DNA of 64,000 nt from Legionella busanensis (GTDB lineage Bacteria; Pseudomonadota; Gammaproteobacteria; Legionellales; Legionellaceae), in assembly GCF_900461525.1 (NCBI RefSeq), contig NZ_UGOD01000001.1:2697001-2761000 (forward strand), written 5' to 3'. How positions within the stretch are numbered: the first letter of the stretch is position 1; each line of letters opens with the position of its first letter. Below are positions 36,010 to 44,678 of the stretch, piece after piece. The notes beneath the pieces were generated by a model. The model worked only from the letters and a program-made list of their open reading frames with translations, searched no databases and was not told where the DNA came from. The translations under genes were made by a program, and so were the position numbers.

Positions 36010-36489
36010 ATGTTATCGTCAGAAGAAGCAAAAACCTTATGGGATTTAGTTAAACCCTTAGAAGTTGCCATGTTAGTTACGGATGTAGAAGGGGTATTAC
36101 AAGCTCGACCCATGCATTTAGTGCAAAAAAACTATGATGGAAATTTTTATTTTTTCACAGAAAATCCTACGGAGAAGACAGACGAAATAGATAAGCATCA
36201 CGACGTCTGTTTATCCTTTAGCTGCCCAAAAGCTCAAACGTATGTCTCTATCTCAGGAAAAGCTTCCTTAGCTAGAGATAAAGAGCTAATCGAACAAATG
36301 TGGAACCCTTTTGTAGCAGCTTGGTTTCCACAGGGAAAAGATGACCCTTCTGTCACATTAATTAAAGTAGAATCCTATCAAGCTGAATATTGGCAGGGAA
36401 AAGAAAGTAGAGCAACCCAACTCTTTAAATATGCTAGCGCTTATTTAACTGGAAAGCGCCCAAATATTGGCGAACATGAGCGCTTGTAA
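36010..36489 (+). CDS. PNPOx-like flavin-binding split-barrel protein (general stress type)
   Basis: A 159-residue protein with the split-barrel pattern: VAMLVTDVEGVLQARPMHL, then GNFYFFTENPTEKTDEID, then VSISGKASLARDKELIEQMW and a C-terminal VESYQAEYW. This matches the general stress protein 26 group of the pyridoxamine 5'-phosphate oxidase superfamily, which bind FMN or related cofactors. GGAG precedes the ATG. The physiological substrate is unknown. A short inverted repeat (TAGATTGG / CCAATCTA) follows the stop at 36511-36538. Confidence 0.85.
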   Translation: MLSSEEAKTLWDLVKPLEVAMLVTDVEGVLQARPMHLVQKNYDGNFYFFTENPTEKTDEIDKHHDVCLSFSCPKAQTYVSISGKASLARDKELIEQMWNPFVAAWFPQGKDDPSVTLIKVESYQAEYWQGKESRATQLFKYASAYLTGKRPNIGEHERL

Positions 36490-36616
36490 TTGATTACAGT
36501 CTTTAATTATAGATTGGTTTGAAACATAGCCAATCTACCCTTAATACTTATGGCAAAACGAAAGAGGTTGTTTTTTACATAGTTTAATTAGCTACTTCTT
36601 GGTTCATGTAAACTTT

Positions 36617-36754
36617 TTAAGGTTTACCCTGATTTTTTATTTTTTTACAATCGATGGCAGGGTTAATAACCTTTCTATCTTGAGCAACAATGGCAAGTGT
36701 TTTTCTTTTTAACTTGTGCTTTGCGTTAAAGAGGGAATTAAATAAACTTTTCAT
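36617..36754 (-). CDS. 45-aa basic small protein downstream of the UmuD-like gene
   Basis: Starts 12 bp after the UmuD-like stop, with a near-perfect AGGAG seven bases before the ATG. It encodes a Lys-rich peptide beginning MKSLFNSLFNAKHKLKRKT and continuing AIVAQDRKVINPAIDCKK. It is not a UmuC fragment. The strong ribosome site and tight coupling argue that it is translated. Function unknown. Confidence 0.5.
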   Translation of the reverse strand: MKSLFNSLFNAKHKLKRKTLAIVAQDRKVINPAIDCKKIKNQGKP

Positions 36755-36766
36755 AACAAGGCTCCT

Positions 36767-37291
36767 TTACTTAACACGATGAATAATATGAGTCACCACG
36801 CCTAACAATTTAAATTCCATATCAGCACTCAATTTAATAGGCTGATAATGAGGATTTTCAGGCAATAATTGAATTTCATGGTCTAAAATAGCTAAGCGTT
36901 TAACCGTTGCATCACCATGAATGACTGCAATAACAATATCCCCTGAGCAAGCTTCTACTTTGCTGTCAACAACAAGCATGTCACCCTCATAGATATCTGC
37001 ATCTATCATGGAGTCACCAGAGGCTGTGACTAAAAATGTTGATTCGGGTTGAGCAGCAAGATGGGTATTTAGATCAATATATTCTTCTCTACTGTCATCA
37101 ATCGGTGTAGGACACCCTGCACGAATAGTGGTTGAGAAAAAAGGAAGACCGACCTTTAATGGGCTTGTCGACAAAGAGGCTTTCACAGCATTTAAGCGCG
37201 AACGGGGGACACGAACCGTACAAGTACTTTCGCCATATCGTCCACTACCTTTAGGACGGCCAGCACCCACTCGTTTACCACCATGCGTCAT
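36767..37291 (-). CDS. umuD: UmuD/LexA-like self-cleaving S24 protein, without UmuC
   Basis: A 174-residue protein. From about residue 45 it aligns with UmuD: cleavage site Ala-Gly in RAGCPTPIDD, catalytic Ser in ASGDSMIDADI and Lys in DATVKRLAI, all intact, with YIDLNTHL and VVDSKVEACSGDIVIAV. The N-terminus is longer than in E. coli UmuD and carries the basic GGKRVGAGRPKGSGRYG segment seen in mobile-element UmuD forms. The ATG at 37291 has GAGAG upstream and is preferred over 37324. No umuC follows; a 45-aa ORF does. It may regulate or partner a UmuC elsewhere. Confidence 0.85.
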   Translation of the reverse strand: MTHGGKRVGAGRPKGSGRYGESTCTVRVPRSRLNAVKASLSTSPLKVGLPFFSTTIRAGCPTPIDDSREEYIDLNTHLAAQPESTFLVTASGDSMIDADIYEGDMLVVDSKVEACSGDIVIAVIHGDATVKRLAILDHEIQLLPENPHYQPIKLSADMEFKLLGVVTHIIHRVK

Positions 37292-37516
37292 AAAGACTCT
37301 CTTGATTTTTGTTTCAGTTTTCAAGATACTACCTTTACTTCGTTTTAAAGTAAATACCGAGCTGATTTTAAATCATCTAAAAAGTGTAACTTGTTAACGA
37401 AGAGTATTTTTAGTTTCTTATGATAAAAGCGTAATAGGATATTAATGTGAGTGGCTATTGTTACCATTATCTATTTAACTATCATAAATTTACTTTCATT
37501 CACCAGGAGTAAAATA

Positions 37517-37942
37517 TTGCTTTCCCAATTAATCTATTCGAGTAGCGCCATAGCAAGCTTTAATATGGATGATTTAATTTATTTAACAGAGCAGGCACGA
37601 AAAAATAACACGCAATCTGATATCACTGGCCTACTGCTTTTTTATCAAACCTATTTTTTTCAAGTATTGGAGGGAGAAAGAGAAACTATTTCAAACTTGT
37701 ATATAAATATTAAGCAGGATAAACGTCATACCAATATCATATTACTAGAGGAAAAGAATATTCAAACCCGGGCCTTCACAAAGTGGAGCGTAGGTTTGGC
37801 TAACTTTCCAAACCAACTACCATTACTTAAACTTAAGGATTTTTTTGTTAAAAATTGCCAGCTTTCTTTAACCAATAAAGTCGACCTAGAACCTTTAATC
37901 TATTCCTTCTCTAAAGGCATCAATCATTCTTATTTAAATTAA
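37517..37942 (+). CDS. BLUF-domain blue-light (FAD) sensor
   Basis: A 141-residue single BLUF domain. The flavin-contacting residues can be placed: Tyr in LIYSSSA, Asn in ARKNNTQSDITGLLLF and Gln in FFQVLEGE; a later Trp lies in KWSVGLANF. The start is TTG at 37517, fixed by AGGAG seven bases upstream and by the position of the first BLUF strand. A longer frame from 37451 would add a hydrophobic N-terminus with no ribosome site. No output domain is attached, so it must signal through a partner. Confidence 0.85.
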   Translation: MLSQLIYSSSAIASFNMDDLIYLTEQARKNNTQSDITGLLLFYQTYFFQVLEGERETISNLYINIKQDKRHTNIILLEEKNIQTRAFTKWSVGLANFPNQLPLLKLKDFFVKNCQLSLTNKVDLEPLIYSFSKGINHSYLN

Positions 37943-38074
37943 TAAACCCTACAAATAACATGTTCAATTAAATATAGTAGGTCATCTGCTTATAAGAAAA
38001 TTCAATACAATGAAATGTATTAAATTTACTTGTATGTAGACATCTATTCTTATTGATTTAAAATGACAGCAAAT

Positions 38075-38225
38075 GTAGCCTGGGTGTAGATCCGCAGGAG
38101 CGAAACCCGGGTTTCACTTTGTTTCACCCAGGCTACACTTCTAATATATTTCCAATTAACTTAGTTATTGCATAAGAAGACTATAAGAGTGAATGATATA
38201 AAAGTGTCCCAAAAACACATGTTAT
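38075..38225. mobile_element. Repeat element A, copy 1 (GTAGCCTGGGTG type with long right flank)
   Basis: Inverted ends GTAGCCTGGGTG and CACCCAGGCTAC frame an ACCCGGGTTTCAC core (38075-38136). The flank to about 38225 (AACTTAGTTATTGCA, then GAGTGAATGATATAAAAG) also matches the copies at 52.7 and 56.2 kb. The shared part is therefore about 150 bp, longer than the hairpin alone. It is non-coding. Confidence 0.8.
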
Positions 38226-38286
38226 TTACCTAAAAATAGAGTATTAATTTAGGTTAATTAAAAGATTAAGTTTAATTTAGAGATGA

Positions 38287-38977
38287 TTACCACTCTAGCC
38301 ATTTTTCAATAGTGGATGCAAGGGATGTAGGGGCTTGTAATGGCACATAATGAGCTGAATCCGAAATAATTGAGAGGTTAGTGCTTGGTATTTCCATTAG
38401 CATTTGCTCTTGCCTTATAATATTTATACTACTATCTTGATCACCACGAATTAATAAAGTAGGGCATCTTATTTCTTTTAAGTGGTCAAATTTAATTCCA
38501 CAATGGATTAAAGCATTTAATTGTTTAATTGCAACTTGAGCTCCTTCCTTTCGCATCATCTTCTGGAATTGGCTTTAAATTATTATTTTTTTTGTTTTCA
38601 AAAGATACATCTTCTTCATAATCTTTCTGAATAAAACTTTCAAATTTCCCCTGTTTAATTTGTTGTATATAAGATGAAAACAACTCTTTTGTTGATTGTT
38701 TTAAATATCCAGGAGCTGAAGAGATTAAGATTAATCTATTACAATACTTTGTCATATAGTTATACATAGTTAGAGCAATCCCCGCGCCTAATGAAAAACC
38801 AATTAATATAAAGCCTTCATGGATATTTAAAGATTGTTTATAAGCAAATTCTTCGATATTTTCACAAGTACTCACATTTACTATCTGTACGTTATAATCA
38901 TTTTTTAAACTCTGTAACATTGGTTGCCATAAAATTTCATTTCCAAGTAGTCCAGGTATAAGAACTAAGTTTTTCAT
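38287..38977 (-). pseudogene. Frameshifted alpha/beta hydrolase
   Basis: Two overlapping frames together make one hydrolase of about 230 residues. The first (from ATG 38977) has the oxyanion strand LVLIPGLLGNEILWQPML and nucleophile elbow IGFSLGAGIAL. The second (ending 38287) has the acid in LLIRGDQDSSI and the His in SDSAHYVPLQAP. The shift lies near 38540-38560, where the first frame runs into a random Ser-rich tail and the second picks up at KMMRKEGAQVAIKQL. A one-base indel restores the full triad. Likely a recent pseudogene. Confidence 0.82.
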
Positions 38978-39001
38978 GATAGGTATTAATTTAGTTGTAG
39001 A

Positions 39002-39160
39002 TTATATATAATTTCCTTTAACCTCAGAAGGGAGATAGGTAACCTCTCTGTTAAGTCTGATTACTCCGCCAATCATACTTAAAGAGATAGCGAAGAAGGC
39101 GGATACCACCAGTAATGCAACCGCACTTTCTTCATTATTTATTTGCGTTAAAAATAACAT
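39002..39160 (-). CDS. Possible 52-aa membrane peptide
   Basis: An ATG-initiated frame of 52 codons with one strong hydrophobic span (VALLVVSAFFAISLSMIGGV) and a polar tail with RLNREVTYLP. It begins 15 bp after the stop of the preceding gene. There is no clear ribosome site, so it could instead be the tail of a lost transporter gene. Confidence 0.35.
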   Translation of the reverse strand: MLFLTQINNEESAVALLVVSAFFAISLSMIGGVIRLNREVTYLPSEVKGNYI

Positions 39161-39174
39161 AGTTGATGATGCTA

Positions 39175-40726
39175 TTAACCAAATTCAAATCCCTTATTCG
39201 GCGAAGGATCTAAATCTGAATTATTTTGAGAATTTTTTCCTAAAAAACCAAATTTATTGATCGCTTTGATAAAACCAAAACGAGATTCTTTATCTTTTTC
39301 TAATTTTCTAAGTTGCTCTAATTCTATTTCATCAAAAATTACCTGATCTTCTTTCCTTAAGTCTGATTTAGTTAAGCGAAATTGTTCTTGCCATGCTTCT
39401 TTATTGAGAACCATATCTTCAATAAAGGCATGCTTTAAATCTTCATGCAAAGAAAATTTTAAAGCAGTATTATAAAATAAATCACCAAATGATTCCGCGC
39501 GGGCTGGTCGGTATTCAGGATCAAATATGGTATCAGTCTCTGGAGAATACGAATAAATTAATTCTCCATCCACTAAAATTTCACTTACCGGACGGCTTTG
39601 AGAATTCATCTTATTTTTTGGATGATTCTTAGCTATAAATGCTAAACGCATTCTAGCTTTAGCAACATTTTCTGACATAGCCATTTCGCGCATTCCATGA
39701 TATACGTCGTGAATAGCGCCAGCAAAGGCAGTTTCCTGAGGATGACCATCGATATCGGTTCTAAATTTTCCTTGACTATTGTTATATCGTTTATAAATAC
39801 TTTCTTCGGGTAAATACAAAGACATAGCAATTTTTCCAAAAGCTTTTAAATTAGTATAATGTTCTTCTTCAATATAACCATAGGTAGGGATTAGTTCTAC
39901 AGGTTCCCGACCTAAGTTCTTTGCTTTAGCATTAATTGCTGCTTGAAACATGCTAAAACTTGGCACAAGCATGATCTTTTCTTCTATAAGTCCATTATCT
40001 TTGGATTCAACAAGCCAATCTAAGACACGCATACACTTTAGCAATTTTTGTATATTGGCAACAATACTGGACCAACATCCCTCTTCAGGAGCAATTAATA
40101 TATAAAAAAAATTGTTCTGTTAATGAGATTTTAGTCATCTCTTCACAAAATTGGTCCCACTCAAGTTCATTAAAATTAAAAAAACGTTGCATTAATGGCT
40201 TTTGCATTCGCCAGGGCATATCAGATGCCGATATACCTTCTTTAGGTAGAACAAGCGCGTTATAAGGATATCTTTTAACAGAAGTTGGCATACCTTTTAA
40301 CGTCGTTAAAGTAAACGCGTTAATTGTCCTTGCAAGATGACCATCACCATTTACATACTGGTAAATAAAATAGATCATTGGCGATACATTCAAAGTACGA
40401 ATTGCTGAATCAAGAATATGTAGAGTCGCTAATTGATTTACAGATATTTTTTTGTCTCTTAAATTTCTTAAAGCTGCTAGAAATAAAGTTCGTGATTCCT
40501 CTAAATTTAGACCTACCATTGCATTTTCTGATAATTCTTTGCAGAGTAATTCAGCGCGTTGGACAATAAGTCTGGTATCTAATTCATTAATAATATCTTT
40601 TCGCAATTTTGCTGGAAGTGATTGTATTAATTCACTATAAGAGTCAATTTCTAACTTCATTATAGTTGCAATGTTTTGCAAGGGAGCTTTCTGTAAATTG
40701 GTCTCCTTTTCTTTTTTTTCTCTCAT
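39175..40726 (-). pseudogene. Unrecognised 503-codon gene split by a one-base shift in an A8/T8 tract
   Basis: The first part (ATG 40726, AGGA upstream, 213 codons) ends at 40085. The second (289 codons) ends at 39175. They join if one base is removed from the run of eight A (plus strand) at about 40103-40110: the reading then passes without a stop from SLTEQFF through YILIAPEEGCWSS into VANIQKLLKCMRVLDWL. Part 1 is helical; part 2 contains AFAGAIHDVYHGMREMAMSE, a His-rich HDxYH segment. There is no signal peptide or known domain. Effector-like by composition and neighbourhood only. The split may be a mutation, a slippage site or a sequencing error. Confidence 0.7.
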
Positions 40727-41204
40727 TAAGCATTCCTCAGTTCAATCACTACCTAAAGTAAGTTTCTTTTTTTTTCATTATGAATATTTAAAACTCGGCA
40801 TAATTTATCATAAGCTATATGTAAGAACTATTAGAAATATTAATTCCTAATTAAATTAAGGCTTTAGCAACTATTTAAAATGGAGCTTTTAAAATAATGG
40901 CGAGGTTAAAAAATAACAAACTAGGAAGGTAAACTTGAACGAGCAACTCGATTATAAATAATATAACCCATAAGTTTGGTTTGTTTGTTAATTAAACTTA
41001 TCATAGCTTTATAATAGGCAGATTCAAGGGTTGCCATAAATAATCTGATAAGTGTTATGTAGGTTATTCATAATTTCATTCCAAACGTGATGATCATCAA
41101 AATTGCTTGCTATTAATACAAGCAGCGTGTAACAACTTATAACTTTAAAAAATAGTGCTTTTTTACATTACATTTAATTTAGAGTTAACTATAACAACTG
41201 CTTT
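40727..41204. other. Gene-poor region with one doubtful short ORF
   Basis: Mostly AT-rich non-coding sequence carrying the promoter of the split gene. On the minus strand 40921-41037 encodes a 38-codon peptide (MATLESAYYKAMISLINKQ ...) whose frame extends a little further upstream before a stop. It could be the tail of a lost gene. Nothing else is supported. Confidence 0.25.
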
Positions 41205-41228
41205 AGAAAAAAGGCCCTTAGGTGGGCC
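41205..41228 (-). terminator. Rho-independent terminator of the ankyrin gene
   Basis: On the minus strand a GGCCC / GGGCC stem with a 6-base loop is followed by six T (plus strand: AAAAAA at 41207-41212, then GGCCC at 41213-41217 and GGGCC at 41224-41228). It lies 40 bp past the ankyrin gene stop. Confidence 0.85.
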
Positions 41229-41267
41229 ATATTAATGGGATTATTAAAATTATATACACTTAAGTGA

Positions 41268-44200
41268 TTAATTATTTAGTAAAAATGAGTCATTTCTATT
41301 TATTGTTTGCTTAAACTCTTTCTTTTCTTGCTCAGGCGTAAAGAAAAGATTTTTATTATTTTGAATATTCATTTTTTCTTCTGGCTTGCTGACTGTTAGC
41401 AACTTTTCATTTATTAACGTTTTGATTGTCTCATCTGTTGTTAAATCTAAAGCATCTCGACCCTGTTTATTTTTTTGCATTAAAACAGAATAATCACATT
41501 TGGGATTAGCTAGAATAGCTTTTACAATACCAAGCTCACCTAGACGTGCTGCTTCTATTAAAGCCGTATTACCGTTCTTATCCTGTTGTATTAATAATTC
41601 TTGGCTACAATAAGGGCTTTTCAGAAGTACTTCGGCAATATCAGACCGTTGTATACTTACGGCTTCTATAAGGGCGTTATAGCCATAGCAAGTTTGTTGT
41701 GTTAAAACTTGGGCAGTACAATATGGGCTATTAAGTATGATTTTGACCATATCAAGCGAGTGGTTTTTAACTGCCTGAATTAATGCACTATACCCTGCTT
41801 CATTGCATTGTATTAAGACTTCTAACGTACATAAAGGATGATTAAGAATCGTTTGCATCACTTTAGGGTTTTTAATACAATTTGCTGCTATAATTAATGC
41901 GCTTTCGCCATACCTATTTTGATGCATTAACACTTGCTTGTTAAAGTTTATACTTGTCATAATTGCATTTACTATGATTTCATCGGCATCAACAGCTGCC
42001 ATAATTAAAGCATTACTACCTTCTCTAGTAGATTGATTTAAGACCTCCGAACTACAATAAGGACTAGTAGTAATAAGACTAACTGCATTAATGCGACCAT
42101 TTCGAATGGCTAAGTGTAGTGGCGTATAATTAGATTTATTTTTTTGCATTAAAATAAGATGGTCACAATGAGGACTTACTAAAATTGCTTGTATTATGTC
42201 ATCAATACCTCTTTCCGCAGCAATCATTAAAGCACTACTACCCTCATTATTACATTGGTTTAATGCTATAGAATTAAAATGAGAACTTGAAAGAATTGTT
42301 GTAACAATACCTAGTCTATGTTTTTCTGTAGCCAACATAAGAGGTGTATACCCTGCTTGGTTTTTTTGGTTTAAAATTTGATAGTTAAAATAAGGGCTAG
42401 CCAAAATCGTTTTAGTAATATTTTCATTACCCTCGCCTGCTGCAAGAATTAACGCGCTAGCACTATCGTCATTTTGTTGGTTTAAAACTTCAAAAGTACA
42501 ATGAGGGCTGTTAATAATAGTAGCAGCTAGATGGTGATTTCCTTTTTTCACAACTAAGCTTAATGGCGTATGACCCTCTCTACTCTTCTGTAGCAATAAT
42601 TGAGAATTACATAAAGAGCTAGTTAGGATAGCTTGAACTATCTCTACACAACCTTTATTTATTGCACTTGTTAAGATATTTTCACCTTTATCATTTTGTT
42701 GGTTTAAAATCTCTAAAGTACAATAAGGGCTCGTAATAATTGCTGTAATTAAATTTAATTTACGCCCTTTCACTGCTAACGTTAATGGCGTATGGCCCTC
42801 TTTATTTTTTTGCATAAATAGTTGAGATGCACAATAAGGGCTTGCGAGAATTGCTTGCACTACCTCTAAGCCTGCTTTTTCTATCGCATAAAATAAAGCA
42901 GTATCACCATCTTTATTTTGTTGACTTAATACCTCAAAGGTACAATGAGGGCTAGCAATTATCTCTTTGATTATATCTGCGTTTAGAATACATCCTGTTA
43001 AGGCCGTTTTTCCAACATGATCAAACGCTTTTAGAGACTCAGGTGAACAATAAATTGTTTTTAGGTACATTTTAACTATATCTGCTAAATCTTGATGAGT
43101 ATATTTTTTATTTTTTAATTTTGAATTTAGAGATACAAGCAATTTAATAATATTTTCTTCTTTAAATAAAAAAGTATTTTCAAATAGATTAGGCGTTAAA
43201 AGCTTAAGCTTATCACTACCAGATAGTTTTGCGCCGAGTATATTTTTATAGTGATGAAATTCAGTTTCCAGTGCTAAAATATAATTTTTAGAATTAGAGC
43301 TTATAGTATTATATAATTCAGGATGAGCATTTAAAATATCTTCTAACTTGCCTGCGTTTATTTCGACACACGTAATTGATGAACTTACACTTTGACCTGT
43401 GCCCTCTTGCAATATTTTTATTATTTGACCTAAAGTTTCTTTATTGGTGCATAAGCTACTAACGTTATCGCACTCTTCTTGACTAAGACTATTCCAGTAA
43501 AACATAAAATCAGCAATGCCTATATTCGCATCGGGACCTGCATTATATTCAGAGCCACCATGTCCACCCTTTTTACCACCTTGTTTTAGGGCTTGAATTA
43601 ATTGAAATAGCTTCCCGCCTAAAGAGGGGCTTTGTAATTTAGCGTTAAGTATGGTGGTAAAAAGCTTAAAGAAATATTGCGTATCTTCATTGTGGCTTAT
43701 AAGACGTTTTTGCTCATCTTCTGATAACAGCAATACCGTATCTTCCTCGCTTTTTACAAAAGGGTTATGTAATTCGGATAAGGTTGTTGAGCCAGGTATA
43801 ATAAAACTTAATAATTGAACAGGAATAAGTGCATTCTGTGTTTCGGATAAGATGACCTCATCTAAACAATAATCATCAATTTGTTTATCAGGAAATAAAT
43901 CCAATTGATCAATCAAATGTGTTAAAGTTGGCATTAGATATTGCATTTTTTTCTTTTCAGGCTTTATTTTATGCAAGATGGTGGCAAACGTAAGACAACA
44001 TCGGTTAACATAGCCTTCAGGCATCCCTGTGTAACTTAGAAAACTACCCCTGATTCTCTCCCACCTGTTCATTAAAAAATCTTCAATCAATGCAATTGAT
44101 ATAGAAGCATTTTGTTCTAAAGCAATGGTTATTTGCTTTAATTCTTCAATAGTTTGTTTGGCTTCACTTAAAATTAAATCTTCTTTAAAATTTGTTATTT

Positions 44201-44303
44201 CTGTAGTTAAAAATATTGCATGCTCAGCAGTAGTTTCTTTTATGGCATTGAGTAAAACAGTTAAATCAGCTTGATTAAGAGTATATGCTTCTTCTGACAT
44301 CAT
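41268..44303 (-). CDS. Large ankyrin-repeat protein (15 repeats), candidate effector
   Basis: A 1011-residue protein. The N-terminal 420 residues are helical with no recognised domain and include a glycine-rich KQGGKKGGHGG. From about residue 430 to 975 there are 15 ankyrin repeats of 37 residues, each with the SPYC-type turn and a (T/S)AL or TPL helix start (HTPLTLAVK, SALIMAAV-like). Repeats alternate between TPL and AL types over much of the array, implying duplication of two-repeat blocks. The C-terminal tail is polar (EKKEFKQTINRNDSF). ATG 44303 has AAGGA upstream and is chosen over a longer frame from 44414. There is no signal peptide. Ankyrin proteins are typical Legionella effectors, but translocation is not shown. 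Confidence 0.88.
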   Translation of the reverse strand: MMSEEAYTLNQADLTVLLNAIKETTAEHAIFLTTEITNFKEDLILSEAKQTIEELKQITIALEQNASISIALIEDFLMNRWERIRGSFLSYTGMPEGYVNRCCLTFATILHKIKPEKKKMQYLMPTLTHLIDQLDLFPDKQIDDYCLDEVILSETQNALIPVQLLSFIIPGSTTLSELHNPFVKSEEDTVLLLSEDEQKRLISHNEDTQYFFKLFTTILNAKLQSPSLGGKLFQLIQALKQGGKKGGHGGSEYNAGPDANIGIADFMFYWNSLSQEECDNVSSLCTNKETLGQIIKILQEGTGQSVSSSITCVEINAGKLEDILNAHPELYNTISSNSKNYILALETEFHHYKNILGAKLSGSDKLKLLTPNLFENTFLFKEENIIKLLVSLNSKLKNKKYTHQDLADIVKMYLKTIYCSPESLKAFDHVGKTALTGCILNADIIKEIIASPHCTFEVLSQQNKDGDTALFYAIEKAGLEVVQAILASPYCASQLFMQKNKEGHTPLTLAVKGRKLNLITAIITSPYCTLEILNQQNDKGENILTSAINKGCVEIVQAILTSSLCNSQLLLQKSREGHTPLSLVVKKGNHHLAATIINSPHCTFEVLNQQNDDSASALILAAGEGNENITKTILASPYFNYQILNQKNQAGYTPLMLATEKHRLGIVTTILSSSHFNSIALNQCNNEGSSALMIAAERGIDDIIQAILVSPHCDHLILMQKNKSNYTPLHLAIRNGRINAVSLITTSPYCSSEVLNQSTREGSNALIMAAVDADEIIVNAIMTSINFNKQVLMHQNRYGESALIIAANCIKNPKVMQTILNHPLCTLEVLIQCNEAGYSALIQAVKNHSLDMVKIILNSPYCTAQVLTQQTCYGYNALIEAVSIQRSDIAEVLLKSPYCSQELLIQQDKNGNTALIEAARLGELGIVKAILANPKCDYSVLMQKNKQGRDALDLTTDETIKTLINEKLLTVSKPEEKMNIQNNKNLFFTPEQEKKEFKQTINRNDSFLLNN

Positions 44304-44678
44304 TTTTACATCCTTATCTTTAATTAGAAGCTCTAGTAGAGTGGTAGGTGTTTGTGAAAAAATAATTGGATTTAATCTGGCCAATAAAGGCGCGGTAAGT
44401 ATAATGTATAACACGAATTACAATAAATAAATTGATTAAAGTCAATAGCTTAATTAAAAATAGATTCGTTTAATCAAATTTTATTTGGAATGAATTGGGT
44501 AAATCTTGGTAGTTAAACTGATGTGGATAATAATTGAAGTAGAAAGCCTTGAGGCAATAAATTTTAACTGTTAAATTAATTTAACGATAGAATAAAATAT
44601 AACTCACTTTAAGAATTCTAAATTTTTCTAACTTAATCTTCTTGAGAATATAGCACTCTGCTAAATAGTTTATTGTGC
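44304..44678. other. Non-coding spacer
   Basis: AT-rich, no supported gene. It holds the upstream region of the ankyrin gene and lies just downstream of the interrupted EEP-repeat gene, both on the minus strand. Confidence 0.4.

Noticed and set aside
36617-36754. 45-aa ORF as a truncated UmuC
   Set aside because: The peptide has no similarity to the UmuC N-terminus (no palm-domain Asp motif) and is complete in itself.
37451-37516. Upstream extension of the BLUF protein as a membrane anchor
   Set aside because: No ribosome site precedes 37451, while TTG at 37517 has AGGAG at the right distance and matches the domain start.
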